DNA from: Hyalella azteca
Taxonomy: Eukaryota > Arthropoda > Malacostraca > Amphipoda > Hyalellidae
DNA: 64,000 nucleotides
Assembly (NCBI RefSeq): GCF_000764305.2
Contig: NW_025947045.1
Span: 40,397-104,396 of the forward strand
Direction of reading: 5' to 3'
In this document: positions 24,623 to 36,582 of the stretch, piece after piece
Layout: the number at the start of each line of letters is the position of its first letter
Numbering within the stretch: position 1 is the stretch's first letter
Program-made: the position numbers and the translations under genes
The notes under the pieces: generated by a model
Seen by the model: the letters and a program-made list of their open reading frames with translations, nothing else
The model's database searches: none
What the model was told of the DNA's origin: nothing

Positions 24623-27125
24623 CTACTTTTCGTGTGCCTTGATTCAATGATCCTAGCCAATTCTTGATCTTAAATAAACCTTCTCCATCAACACTCATTT
24701 CAATCTAAGCATCACCCCTAATTTATGTACCTATATATTTGTTATACCACCTGGTCTTATTCTGGTCGGTTAAGGTATGACGTATATTGTGCTGCAGAAT
24801 TCCTATTTTTCCGCTTCTGCTGGAACGTATTTTTTGGGTGTTCAGCCGTTTCATCAATCCTCGTGGTTTTTACCCCATAAATAAACTTTACCCTAAAATA
24901 GGGTACTTCCGAAATGTACCAGCCTCCGTATTGATCTGCAAGCTCGTTGCCCTCCCTCGCTATCCTTTCGCTCGCCCCGTCAACTTCGCCATTCATTCGT
25001 AACTTTTTTTCATTTCCGCCACTTCCCTGGCATTTTAAACACATTTTTTCATCTTAAAAATGAATTCTGCAATTTCGCTTGGATCATTATTGTTTAGACA
25101 TTTTTAAAAGGTAGTATTCTGAAGCGCACAAGTTTACAGCGCTGTCTTGCGATCTCCACACATGTTGCGCCGAACGTAAAATCGCCGCATTATTTTTTTT
25201 TTTTTGCTCCAGATCGCGCGGGTGAAACTTGACTTGCAATTGTTTGCAATGCAAGATGCCCCAAAATCAAAGAATTTGGCAGAGTTCATATTCGTTATCG
25301 CTCTTTTAACAGGTCATTTAACAATTGGGCTTGAATCATTATTCTGATGATTCGCCAAAATGCTAAATTCCGACTTAGAATTCGAGGCTAGGTAGTGTAT
25401 CAATAGCCCAAAGTTGAAACAATTTCATATAGTTTTAAGGAAGAACTTGTTATGCAAACGAGATACTCGCCAAGCTGGAAATTAGTGCTACGGAGATTGC
25501 CCGACGCTGCTCATAAAATTATAATGCAAAGCGTTTACACTGGAATGTCCTTTATAGGGTACGAATACACGTAAGGCGTTCGAAGGCAGGCCTGGAACGT
25601 TTGAACGTTGCGCTGGAACACGCCTCTCTTGCTGCGGGTCGAGGCAAATGCGATCAGAGTTTGGGGTAACTCGGACGCGACTGTGATCAGTCCAGTCGAT
25701 GGCGCGGGCAAGACGCGTATTCTGCTACTACTCTGTGTTCCGAATACATAAGTTTTGAATGCATTTGAAGTTCATTAACTCTGTAGTGGAATAAGAATTG
25801 TTCAAGTGGCAGTTTTGCGTTGGCATTCGATTGGTGTTATGTTTTCAGTTGTGGACAGTAAACTGAACATTTCTGCGTTAGGGCCGCTGCTGGCTTGTGA
25901 CCTCAACAAAATAGGGAGTTGCAGTTTGCGTGAGACATGGTGCTAGTCCATGTAAAATCAAGAGTGTTCTAAATTTCATTTTGAATTATGAGAACATTTC
26001 CAACGCTCGGCGAATTTTGGGCTGCTATTCACGAAGTTGAATAATAGGCTGTAAAGTAAACCATGCGCGAAGACGCGTAGTTGTTTCGTAGTTTCTTAAC
26101 CTACGTGGTGGCACAACCAGTAGTTACGTCACTTGTCTTTAAGACAAGTTAAAGATGCGACCTTCCAAACGGCTTAACTTGAATTGTTGAATCGTCAACG
26201 TACAATCGTCACTTATATACTTAATAAATGTTGAATAAATTTAAGACATACATTTTCCATGTGACCGACTCGAGATGCCATAACAATCCGCTTGTGACTA
26301 CTCGATTCAACTACAGCATATGAAATTATTATTAATAATTTTAATTATTGATGTACTTTTTCTGGTGCTGTCATACGCAATGAAAGTCCCGGTCACAAAT
26401 ATTACAATCAATACCGGCGTGCTGGTATAGTTGACTGATACAGTCGCCATTTGGCTTCGTGGTCCAACCTTTGTTTATCCAAGGGTGCGTTGACATCGAT
26501 ATTATCGATGAGCTTCGTACAGCAGCAAACGTTAAATTCGGGTGAACGCGCTGGCGTAATTTGTTATCGGCTTTACCGAAGGTCATTTACCCTTCCAATA
26601 TGTAATTCGTATAGTCAAATAGCATACAAAAGGAGGATCGTACAGGCACTATGCGACGTTTTGTTGGGTTATGAAACTTCATTTCAGGGAATGAACGGCC
26701 AAGACTTTTAACCTTAAACATATCATTTCCGTTCAAGAATAAAATTGAAATTTTTTCGAAATCCATTACAAAAAATTTGACTGCGCCAATTTTTTTCTCA
26801 TCTTACTAAGCAAACGTGACAGTAGGTTTAAGAGGGATTTTCAAAATATAATACCTTTAGGTAAAACCCTGTGAAGCATTATGATCTGAGCAATCAAGCT
26901 AGAAACCACAACAAACCAGGAGTACCTTACTGGTATTCCCAGCTTTTTTTTAACATTTTATGGTCGATTGTCGGCCGTTACTAAAGCACCGATATCTACA
27001 TTTTTAGCGTATCACCTGTCGTTTATATTGTCATCACTAACAGTTCTTATACGAACAGTATTAACGCTTCAAGCACGAGCTCAATGTAGACACGAGTACA
27101 CAAATTAAAGTAACTAGGCCCCTGA
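24623..27125. other. Mostly non-coding stretch
   Basis: No supported gene. On the minus strand around 24910-24960 a frame reads AREGNELADQYG, faintly like the RNase H segment of retroelements (GNE-AD), without enough flanking similarity to call. Confidence 0.45.
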
Positions 27126-27129
27126 CCTC

Positions 27130-27261
27130 ATGAGTGTGCTGGAAATACTGCAGTATTTAGGTCCCGTGTTGCAATACTTTGCTCCTCCAGCCCTCGTGTT
27201 CTACACAATGAAGAGGCAGCATCCGATGAGCGACTTCTTCAGCAAGCGGCACAAGGATTCT
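27130..27261 (+). CDS. Putative first coding exon of an unrecognised gene
   Basis: An ATG opens a 44-codon frame (MSVLEILQYLGPVLQYFAPP to FFSKRHKDS) that ends exactly at TCT before the strong donor GTGAGT, phase 0. It begins with a hydrophobic stretch (about residues 3-25) that could be a signal anchor or membrane segment, followed by a basic region. The next exon (28010-28101) begins in the matching phase, which supports a two-exon model. I do not recognise the family and assign no function. The start could be further upstream if an earlier exon exists. Confidence 0.45.
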
Positions 27262-27379
27262 GTGAGTGCCGCGCCAAAATATAGAATTATAATGTCAGCA
27301 CGCGCCTTATCCGCGCCGAGCGTTGCAGCACTTTCTAGAAGGCGTCTGTGTTCGTCGTCAACAGCAGACGTCATCGTGC

Positions 27380-27465
27380 TGCTATCTATATATACATCTT
27401 TATACCGTCGTATACATCTTTATATACGACGGTGTAATATATATACATCTTTATACCGCGAGCGT
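27380..27465. repeat. Short repeat TATATACATCTTTATA(CCGTCG)
   Basis: Three to four copies of a 25-30 bp TATACATCTTTATACYG motif in the intron of the unrecognised gene, partly palindromic. Confidence 0.7.
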
Positions 27466-27937
27466 TAATTCCCAGTTGCCCCAGCGAGAACTAGGAACGG
27501 TCTGCCGGCTTAAGTGACATTGGCTCCTTCAATCCCCGTGTTTCCTCGCCACCTGAAGACGGAACTATTTCGTTGAGACTTTGAATGTTGTACCTACATA
27601 AGTTGTTTTTTTATTCGGTCTTTTTCATTTATGCGTCTCACTATTTGTTCATCCTCATAATTTTTTGTTCACCCTCATAGTTTCCTATGCTTGCCACGTG
27701 CCCTCGAAATTTTATACCAGACTTCACGATAATTTCTTCGTAGAATAATAATAATACTTAATTATCAGACCGAAGCGCGGCAGCGGTTTTGATTACATTG
27801 CTGTGTATGAACCAATGGAATCAAATCTAATCATGAACCTCTTCAGGTCACAGAGTAACGTGAACAGGTCACATGTAACCAAGCCGCACTTGTACCTCAC
27901 AAGCATCTTGTATTACCTATATTATTTAGCACCACGC

Positions 27938-28005
27938 TCATGCCTCACACACCCCTCACACGCCCCTCACACGCCCCTCACACGCCCCTAATACGCCCCT
28001 CCCCC
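27938..28005 (+). repeat. 11-bp minisatellite forming an intron polypyrimidine tract
   Basis: About five units of CACACGCCCCT lead directly into CCCCCACAG, the acceptor of the exon at 28010. The array makes up most of the pyrimidine-rich tract before this splice site. Confidence 0.85.
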
Positions 28006-28009
28006 ACAG

Positions 28010-28101
28010 ACGGGTGACGAGGAGCTGGCGAGGCTGCGGGACTGGCGCGGTAAGCTGCACTTCAAGGACCTCGATGACCTCGGCATCTCTGCCTTCAGAG
28101 A
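28010..28101 (+). CDS. Putative second exon of the unrecognised gene
   Basis: After the strong acceptor CCCCCACAG, a GC-rich 92-nt exon encodes TGDEELARLRDWRGKL, then HFKDLDDLGISAFR plus two bases. It is followed by a possible donor GTCAGT. It is in phase with 27130-27261. The sequence is charged and hydrophilic and its GC content is well above the flanks, as expected of coding DNA. The next exon is not identified. A GC-rich open block after an acceptor at 32262 is phase-compatible, but that frame stops after about 50 codons and is not convincing. Confidence 0.45.
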
Positions 28102-28221
28102 GTCAGTGTCACTTTCGTTCAGTGCTCTCAAACTCTTCTGTATTCATTATATTATATAAGAAATTCAACTTTGAAACGGTGAGGATGTGGGGAACGGGTC
28201 TGATGGCGGTGTGAAATAAAT

Positions 28222-28530
28222 ACATAAATAGCTCTTACTTCTGACTGCATCATCCACCAGGGGCGGACATAGCTTACTTCGACTACATCATCCACCAGGG
28301 GCGGACATAGCTTACTTCTGACTGCATCATCCACCAGGGGCGGACATAGCTTACTTCTGACTGCATCATCCACCAGGGGTGGACATAGCTTACTTCTGAC
28401 TGCGTCATCCACCAGGGGCGGACATAGCTTACTTCTGACTGCGTCATCCACCAGGGGCGGACATAGCTTACTTCTGACTGCGTCATCCACCAGGGGCGGA
28501 CATAGCTTACTTCTGACTGCGTCATCCATC
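28222..28530. repeat. 39-bp minisatellite (~7.5 copies)
   Basis: Units of AGCTTACTTCTGACTGCATC plus ATCCACCAGGGGCGGACAT occur at 39-bp spacing with few differences. The period is a multiple of three, so long open frames arise on the minus strand. They are not evidence of a gene. Confidence 0.95.
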
Positions 28531-29460
28531 ACAGAGCAGTAGCTCTGCTGCAGTAAGCTCCTGATCTCTGCTAGGTCTACGTCGCGATGTACTACGGCCT
28601 GCACCTCTGATTACATAGGCTACTTCGCCAACATCGTCTGCGCCGGAAAAATGTATCTAATATTTCACGAGGAGCATATTTTGTGGCCTCTGACCAATTT
28701 CTTAAGCTGCCGCCTTTTCCTTGATGAACAGCTGATACTCTTCTCCCTTCCCATCTCTTCCTTTTCCAGGCTTTCCTGCTCACATTGGAGCAACATTCCT
28801 CAATCTGAGCATCAATTTCCATCTCTTCCTCCTTCTTGTCCTGTTCACATTCTAGAACCTTTACCCAGTCTGGATTTTCCCGGATTCTTGTTTTTCTTTT
28901 CAAATAACTGCAACGGCATACATTCAACCGAGCACGAGACCGAGCAGTCTGAGTTATCCTCAAAGAACAACGAGCCGTTTCTTTTATTCTAGGTGTCGAG
29001 CTCATGGTCACTACCCCTTCGCTCACCCAACATAATACCTTCCCAAGATGCGCAGTCAAATGACGGAATCGCTTTTCTGACTCGTAATTGCGACTACGTT
29101 GTCATAAGTCATGACGTGCCCTGCCCCACGCGAGGCACTATAGCGATTTCCTGAACAGTGGTGCCTCCTCTGATTCCATCGCCACTACAATCCCTGTTAA
29201 AGGTCCCATCAGTGCTTCCTCCACCTGTACTCTTCCAGCTGTCCTAGTCCTCCGGGACTTCCCTCGTGTTACTGGCGGGCATCCCGTCTATCGCATCAGA
29301 TTGCTTCATAAGGGAGGAGTTCAATCTATATCACGTTTCATTTTACTTCTTTCAAAAACGACCTGAGAGCCGCAGCAAATGTGGTAGGTAAACATAGAAA
29401 ACTTTATCTACGCCTCTCATTAGATTATTAATAGGTAAGAATTTCCTTCCCCACCTTCCT
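28531..29460. other. Region without a recognised gene
   Basis: A minus-strand open frame of 155 codons (28592-29059) contains NPDWVKVLECEQDKKEEEME and a basic C-terminus. I recognise no family and see no splice-site support, so I leave it unassigned. Confidence 0.35.
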
Positions 29461-29474
29461 CCGCATGAACCAGG

Positions 29475-29600
29475 GTTGGCAATTTTTTTGATTTTTTTTT
29501 TAAAATCAAAAAAATCAAAAATCAATGATTTTTTTGATTTTTTCATGATTTTTTTTATTTATTTGATTTTTTTTATTTTTTCAGCTTTTTTGTCTTTTTT
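29475..29600. repeat. T-rich low-complexity tract (TGATTTTTT units)
   Basis: Simple (TGAT)T-rich repeats with a local inverted repeat of GATTTTTTTTTTAAAATC type. Confidence 0.9.
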
Positions 29601-29964
29601 GAGGTGTTATTTTTAATGTTGCAATTAGCCTACTAACAATAACAGTATATGGATCATAATGGATGGCTAAAAAGGGCACTTATTGCCTCCAATAATGGCC
29701 AACAGGCCAATGTGGTGTTTACCACTTAGGGATTTTCTGGTAAACAATTATTGATAAGTCTATTCATTAGCTTTGTAAAGTTTGTATGGAGCAAGGTAAT
29801 GAGCTAAATATTGACCATTTAACTGGCTTCAATATACAAAAACACTTCAGGAATGCAGATCTCAACATTGAAGAGTCACATAACAGATAGGTAGCTGATA
29901 GCACAGTGCACAGCACTATCAATAGATCTATACTAGTTTTATGTCCTATAAATCTACCATCTAC

Positions 29965-30020
29965 CGTCAATGATTGGCTGATGAACTTACGATCTCTTAA
30001 CTTTTTTTGAAAGTATGGGC
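29965..30020. mobile_element. MITE fragment (GGGGCCATACT family, one end)
   Basis: It contains GATTGGCTGATGAACTTACG and CTTTTTTTGAAAGTATGGGC, matching the right half of the element at 37996-38141. The left half is missing. Confidence 0.7.
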
Positions 30021-30884
30021 CCAGGGCTCCTCGCACCGTCATATTCATCTTATGTTTCATGTTAGCGGCATCTGGAACTAATCGAGCTTTTCCCGCCTTC
30101 CATCTTCCCTCACGATATGGTTTCGAACCAACCATCCAACATTCACTGCTTCCTTCCGCTCTCTTTTTCTCTTTTTCGGCAGCTGACGTTTATCTATTCG
30201 AAGTATTCGGTTCATGTCGACCTCGCTTTTCCCCTCTTCACATTAGCGGCCTCCGACCTCCCTCAGAACAGTGTCGTGTAGCTATGCCGAAGTTTTTGAG
30301 GCACGCATGCTGCCATATTCATAGATTCCTATTCTGGAACACTCACGGGAATTCTCCAATGATCAATCGTCTCTTGCCTCTTCAATGATTAGTGTCTCTG
30401 ACTTTCCCGTCTCATTGTCTCCTACGTTGTTGAGCTCACCCTACTCCTCTCCACCGCTCTACGCTACCAAAATGTATGTGCCTGGCGTAGGTAGCTCCTT
30501 TATGGCTCATTAGTCTACCGCCAATCATGGACCTAAGTTAAATCATCCGTCATCATCTTCTACCGCGTCGTAGACCAATCAAAAACACTTTGTCTCAATC
30601 AGAAACGCTCTTTTATTGCAACCCCTAAAATACCGACAGCCATTAACGAAATATGTATCTCTTTTTCATCTGACGTTAAGGTCACTGCCACAAAGCCTGC
30701 CAGCAAAATAAATTATTAAGGTTCTGCGGGAACAACTTTTTTCAGATTAAAAAATCACTCACACTTGCACAACCATCCTAGTCAACTCTTGCACTACGCA
30801 GCTACTATATGGAACTCTCTCGACTATCTCACGGCCGTTGCGGAGTAGTTTTTGTTTCCGGAACTCTACTTTGAGTTTAGAATA

Positions 30885-31140
30885 GAAGTGTCGGCACTGG
30901 AGAAATAGGCCCATGGCCTGTTGCTATTCTTGCACTTTTCGTGACTTTATTGACAAGGGATCCGGCCTTTGGATCCCGATCTTTCCATAGCTGACGAATT
31001 ATTGAGATAGCTGCTGGACTTATTGCCTGGTCCGTAATTTGCTAGGCATTTTAAGACTGAACATATGCTCCTGCATAGCTTCGTCTAGTTTGTTTTTGAA
31101 GATGTACCTTCGCGGAGCGTCAACGATGCTACTTGTCGGT
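30885..31140 (-). mobile_element. CR1/L2-like LINE 3' end
   Basis: The reverse strand carries IVDAPRRYIFKNKLDEAMQE, then a stop and a tail with ACGAAAAGTGCAAGAATAGC, ACAGGCC and GGGCCTATTTCT. It is the same family as the + strand copy at 21070, with an additional tail block shared with the copy at 37735. Confidence 0.7.
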
Positions 31141-32062
31141 GCGTCAACGATGCTATTTGTTAGCACCACATATCGGTGACTCGAAGCGAGAAGAAATGTT
31201 GTCGCGTGTATGTGTTACAACGCAGTTTTTTTTAGTTTATAGCCGTGGCCCCTGGTGTTGGTTCTTGTTTTAAATCCTAGTAATCCTACTGGGACATTGT
31301 ATAAACCGTGGGTATACTTGTAGTATTGCCACATGTTGCCTCAATAAGAACCGCGTTGAGACTGGTGTCCTTTACCGGAGGGAGGAATCGGCCCTTTAGT
31401 TCAGGACCCGCCCAACGCTGACGCCATAATTGCTTGAGTGTGACAGAAGAAAAGAAGATCTGATTTTGACATTTACTTGTTGACGTAAATCTTACACAAG
31501 AAAATTACGCACATATACTTACAATAATGACAGGCAAATTGTGTATTTTTTATATTTTATTATGAACTTAAAGGAGTCACGCCTGCTTTCCCTTTATCGC
31601 CCACATCCTTCCTCTCTACCGCTCATTGTACTGCCCTTCCACGTCCACTAGAGCCTCCTTAGTGTGCGTGCACTCCGGCACTACAAACGTATGAGTCAGC
31701 CTTGGTTCACTGCTCCTGTAACTGATTAATTTTTTATCGAAACAATCTATCCATTGCCAAGAATTGTTATTACCAATCACCGCGTCTCCTATTCCTCGCA
31801 GGATTTCCCGCCGTCACAGGCAGTGGAAGTATCTTGAGCGGTAAATTGATTTACCTGTTCTCGTTCTGAACGACTACTTGCAATTTACCATAATAAATAT
31901 CTAGAGCAGAAACATGAGATTCCGCAAAAGTGTATTGTTTTCTGCATCCTTAATCCCAGTTAATCGATTGCGCACGATTTCTGAAAAAAATTCAAAATAT
32001 TCATTCCGTGTCGCCAATAAGTTGTGGGAGTGACGAACTGAAGCGCTTCCTGATGAGATGCT

Positions 32063-32097
<35 letters not shown>

Positions 32098-33450
32098 GGG
32101 GGGGGGGGCTGCCGACATGACGATTTTAATTTTCAGCCGACACTGAGGAGGTATCCAACTGTGGAATAAATAATGTGAAGTTTGTAACCTATTGTCAGTT
32201 TCATAACATGTTCATAAGTTTGTATCGTGTTCACATCTTCTAATTCTAAACCATTGGCAGGTTTCTGTCGCCCCACGATAGCCGGCGGCTGGATTTCTGG
32301 TGCAGTGGGCCTGCTCGACCCATTACGTTGGTGTTGCTATGGCGCCATCATCGGGCCGAAGATGACACACTCGTATTTCTTGGGGCGCATGGGACCAGAC
32401 CGGAGAATGGATGAGATGTATCCATTCTTCGCATCCACAACTGGGATTACAGCGCCTGTCTCGTACTGTATAAGGCCGGGCAGTGGGACATTCAAATGTG
32501 CTTATTTCTAATGCGAGGTTTATTCAGTACTTAACTACAGTCTTGTGTTCATGTTTTCGCTCCTCGTATGTTCCATTGGCGTGCTGTCTGGTGCCGATTT
32601 GTTATATTTATATTTTATGTCTATTATTGTGCCTTTCTTTGATTTATTTTGTTTAAAATAGTTACTTTTTGTCACGGATTAATCAACACTATTCGCGTTC
32701 GAGCAGCGCCACCAGTGGTTGGATTCTCAATAGTTTCTACGGCGGCCGTTAGCTTTCAGCTCATCCTGCATACATGCAGGTTCAGGCTGGGCATGAGACA
32801 GAGTTGTTTATCGGGGATGAAAGTCCCGAAGGTCGCCTTTTCTAATAAAGTTTCTGCAAAAAATGTTTGTTTTTTTTAGCTGATCTGCTCAGAATTTTTG
32901 AGCGAACCCAACGTTTCTGTTCGGTCACATCGCGTCGCGGAGGTGCGAAATTGAATTCATCTTCAATGATGACTGAACGTCACAATTGTCACTTGTTATC
33001 ATGTATCGCCTTTTAATTTTCGAAGGTTACGAAATCATTCTTGTTGCCAACAATATACTGAAGACTGGATATCTCTGACCTGTAACCCAACACTTAAATA
33101 TTGGACGGCATAAACAAAACTTTTATTTTTGGTTTCCGGACGCCGCCGGTACAAAGGTATCGTTTTAAGAAATGGCAACGGATGATATTTAGCAGGAGCC
33201 ACCGGTCTAGCGTATTTTCACCACGATGACCAATTTTAATGCTTTAATAGTTATATTACCACATATCTTATAATGGCTGAATATAAATAATAATGCTTTA
33301 ATAGTCATATCATCGAATATATTGTTGAATATATATAATGGAGTCGCCTCTTTATAGGAACCACTTGTCTAACATATCTATATACTCTTGCTTCAGGGAC
33401 TGCAATTGGAATTATTTTACAGGTTCATTATGTAGAATAGTTTTAAATGA
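31141..33450. other. Non-coding stretch with a homopolymer run
   Basis: It contains T(~35) followed by G(~11) at about 32067-32109, a typical assembly-fragile site. A GC-rich block at 32262-32511 is open in more than one frame on both strands, and I could not decide whether it codes for anything. An AATAAA lies at about 32844. Confidence 0.45.
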
Positions 33451-33454
33451 TCAC

Positions 33455-33705
33455 CGTAATTCCATAAATAGTAACAGGCTTATCGTTTGATCTTAAGACC
33501 TTAAAATCCCCTCAGGGAACAAGTACCCAAAGTTCGTTTATGGACTCCACCCCTAACTATGCTGATGCTCCGCTTTTGACGGCTACCATGCGCGCCCCCC
33601 AGCGACATCGATAAATGATCTGAGATTCCCGAGGCTCGAACCTACGGCTAGCTCCTCTCGTCTCGAGTGCCGCTACCACTGTGCTACAGTGGAACCTTTA
33701 AAGTG
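33455..33705 (-). mobile_element. tRNA-derived SINE head with 3' body (family 2, copy A)
   Basis: On the minus strand the sequence starts near 33695 with an A-box-like TAGCACAGTGG and then a B-box-like GGTTCGAGCCT about 35 bases later. GGTTCC at the start can pair with GGAATC after the B box, as in a tRNA acceptor stem. About 150 bases of unrelated body follow. A diverged copy lies at 34315-34625. Confidence 0.6.
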
Positions 33706-33710
33706 ATTTA

Positions 33711-33917
33711 TTAACGAGCAAACACTTGGAGTTCAGTGACCTCGAGAAAGCTTCCTGGACCAGCAGTTCCCTGCACGGACAAGAAGCGTCCCAGCACTGG
33801 CTGGGCCAGGTTCTGGGTGAACCAGGGCACTGGTTGGTAAGCTGGGCCTGGGAACAGGGCCAGCTGGGTGTATGATGTGAAATCTGGGCCCTGCACCTCG
33901 GTCAGCCCAGCGCGCAC
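33711..33917 (-). CDS. Terminal exon resembling the C-terminus of an F5/8C (discoidin/fucolectin-like) domain, copy A
   Basis: Downstream of an acceptor TTCGCTCAG, the minus strand encodes about 68 residues, VRAGLTEVQGPDFTSYTQL to WFTQNLAQPVLGRFLSVQG to FLEVTELQVFAR, then TAA. The GRFLSVQ...LEVTELQVF pattern fits the last strands of galactose-binding-like F5/8C domains, which commonly end GRYV-x-CEVEVY. This assignment is inference from pattern only. The stop TAA overlaps an AATAAA signal (TTAATAAATC), a compact gene end. Upstream exons were not found. It may be a pseudogene fragment. Confidence 0.4.
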   Translation of the reverse strand: MRAGLTEVQGPDFTSYTQLALFPGPAYQPVPWFTQNLAQPVLGRFLSVQGTAGPGSFLEVTELQVFAR

Positions 33918-34633
33918 CTGAGCGAAGTTTAATTGTAAAATTTGGGGTCATATAGAGAACGCAATCATTGCCGAGTACCTGTCAAATAAAATTATTGAAA
34001 ATCACTTTACCATCGGGTAGTCATGAAAGGGCTGTGGATGATCTTTAAATTGTTGAAATATGCGTAATTCCGTTGTAAACAATGGAAGAAAAATTATATA
34101 TTTTTGTTGAAAATCAACTTGAGGATTGAAACATAACATGGCTGGTAGGTATGAGTGGGAGCAACAGTAGTTACGACGATGAGTTAAAATAAAATGTATA
34201 AAAAAAATTTTTAAAGACCACGTTTTTCATGTGGACTCAAAAGTAGAAAGTAATTTTTCGGCAGCTACTGATCTCTGTTTGCTTTCATTCTCTTGGTCTT
34301 TTGTATTTCAGTTAAAATATTTTATAATTCCATAAATAGTAACAGGCTTATCGTTTGATCTTAAGACCTTGAAATCCCCTCAGGGAACAAGTACCCAAAG
34401 TTCGTTTATGGACTCCACCCGTAACTATGCTGATGCCCCACCTCTGACGGCTACCATGCACGCCCCCAATATCAATATATAATATCAATTAATAATAAAT
34501 GATCTGAGATTCCCGAGGATTCCTCAGATCAATCAATAAATGATCTGAGATTCCCCAGGCTCGAACCCACGTCTCGTTTCTCTCATCTTAGTGCCGCTAC
34601 CACTGCAAACAGTGGTGCCTTTATAGTGATTTA

Positions 34634-34831
34634 TTAACGAGCAAACATTTGGAGTTCAGTGACCTCGAGAAAGCTTCCTGGACCAGCAGTTCTCTGCACG
34701 GACAAGAAGCGTCCCAGGGCCAGGTTCTGGGTGAACCAGGGCACTGGTTGGTAAGCTGGTCCTGGGAACGGGGTCAGCTGGGTGTACGATGTGAAATCTG
34801 GGCCCTGCACATCAGTCAGCCCAGCGCGCAC
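34634..34831 (-). pseudogene. Second copy of the F5/8C-like terminal exon, copy B
   Basis: It is the same exon as copy A with about 10 residue changes and a 9-bp deletion (QPV missing before LGRFLSVQ). The acceptor CAG of copy A reads CAT here, so normal splicing into this copy is unlikely. The stop/AATAAA overlap is retained. Confidence 0.45.
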
Positions 34832-35099
34832 ATGAGCGAAGTTTAATAGTGAAATGAAGCTTCAATTCGAGAACGCAATCATTGCCGAGCTCCTGTCGTA
34901 TAAAAATTGTTGATAATCTATTTATCATCGGGTAGTCATGAAAGAGCTGTGGATGATCTTTAAATTGTTGAAATATGAGTAATTTCATTGTAAACAATGA
35001 AAGAAAAATTATATATTTTTTGTTGAAAATCAACTTGAGGATTGAATCATAACATGGCTGGCAGGCATGAGTGGGAGCAACAGTAGTTAAGACGATTAG

Positions 35100-36105
35100 T
35101 TAAAAAAAATGGAAGGAAATAATGGAACTGACGCACTGGACTTAGATTGACGTCGTAAAATGACTCTATACTGTCGTCAGCGGGATATCATATTGTTCGG
35201 TATATAATATTATTATACTGATTTATACATATTATTAGTAGGGTATCTGAGCTCAGATATCAGCTTACAGAGACTGAAGGCGAGAGAGTAGCAACTGCCC
35301 AAGCTGAGGACAGAGCAAGGGTTTCACACCGTGGCCGCGGATGCCTATCTCTCAGACTTGGCCTCACTCTGAACACCAACCTTAAGACGTACTGCGCCAC
35401 CGACATGTGTACGCAGATATCTTTATTATACCTCATCCACACGTGTCACTTCTACTTTTGATCTAATTGCGTATTGATTCCATAATGCTTGCAATATATG
35501 TACACTGACATCTTTAATATACCTCGACCACTCTTGTAACTTTTGCTTTTGATTTTATTGCGTATTGATTCGATAAAGCTTACAATAGAGCTTTTCTCCG
35601 GAACGACTTCATTTAAATATTTTCAGTTCTTTGCGTGTCCCATTTATCGTTCAATTTTGTCCGTAGTCTTGCAATCGCTCTTTCGCGGATCAAAGAAGCT
35701 AGCAATAGGAATACAAGACAAGGAGTGACAATTTAATTCTGAAGGAAGACATAAAATCAAAGAACATGCGAGTACACTGAATGCTCCCCAAATTGAGATG
35801 GTAATTTTTTAATTGTAATCTTACAATGGAGGATTGATTATGGCAAAAAGTCGCAAAATTGCTTGAATATTTAAATCTATTTAAATATATTGCACGACAT
35901 TTATCCACTTGTAATTGACGCTCATCAAAATACGTTTGAACGTCAGAAAAAATCGTAGAAATTACCAGATAATGCACTTACTTCGCCATTTAATAAACAG
36001 TTTATACATATAAATAATGTTATATAAACATAAACAGCTAGCTTTACATTAAACTTTGGATCCACATAAAATTACAGATAAAAGTCTTCAAAGAACAACT
36101 CAATT
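35100..36105. other. Region without a recognised gene
   Basis: A GC-rich block at 35265-35430 stands out from AT-rich flanks and is open on the + strand (TEGERVATAQAEDRARVS), preceded by TTACAG. I recognise no family. Confidence 0.35.
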
Positions 36106-36272
36106 CGCTGACACTCCTTAACACCAGACACTCCTTAACACCAGACACTCCTTAACACCAGACACTCCCTAACACCAGACACTCCCTAACACCTGACACT
36201 CCTTAACACCAGACACTCCTTAACACCAGACACTCCTTAACACCAGACACTCCTTAACACCAGACACCTTCA
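36105..36272. repeat. 17-bp minisatellite (GACACTCCTTAACACCA)
   Basis: About 9-10 near-identical units in tandem. Confidence 0.95.
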
Positions 36273-36582
36273 ACTTCACTGTCCGTGTAAAGTCTGTCAT
36301 CTAAATGCTCATAATCTTTAGTATTGGTCATGGTTGGTGTTAATTATATGCATAGAGCGCTTGTCAGATAATTAATTAATGATTGGCAGGGCCATGATAA
36401 CGTAGCCTCAATCACAAACCGCGGCCGTGATGGGTTATGTGGGAGGATATTCGATCGAAGTGACCATAATTTGTGATCACTTACCCGCCATAGGGTTAAG
36501 CAGTGTCGCACAAATGCTGCTACCGTCAGCAATTCCTGTGTTACATCTTAATAAAGGCAGAATACAGCTGCTTTGTGTTGTG

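Larger units (their letters stand above)
33455..35095. repeat. Tandem duplication (~770-870 bp) carrying SINE plus terminal exon
   Basis: The segment 33455-34180 is repeated with divergence at 34320-35095. Both units have the SINE-like head, then the GC-rich terminal exon on the minus strand, then a shared 3' block ending in TAACATGGCTGG and GAGTGGGAGCAACAGTAGTT. The second unit contains an AT-rich expansion inside the SINE. Confidence 0.85.

Noticed and set aside
24757..25044. RNase H-like retroelement fragment (AREGNELADQYG)
   Set aside because: One short motif only, without the surrounding RNase H pattern.
28152..28604. Minus-strand repetitive frames (VDDAVRSKLCPPL)
   Set aside because: By-product of the 39-bp satellite.
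32227..32511. GC-rich open block as a third exon of the gene at 27130
   Set aside because: Phase fits after the acceptor at 32262, but the resulting frame stops after about 50 codons, and other frames on both strands are equally open.
33625..33700. A functional tRNA gene on the minus strand
   Set aside because: A and B boxes and an acceptor stem are present, but the T stem pairs poorly and the unit is part of a longer repeated SINE-like body.
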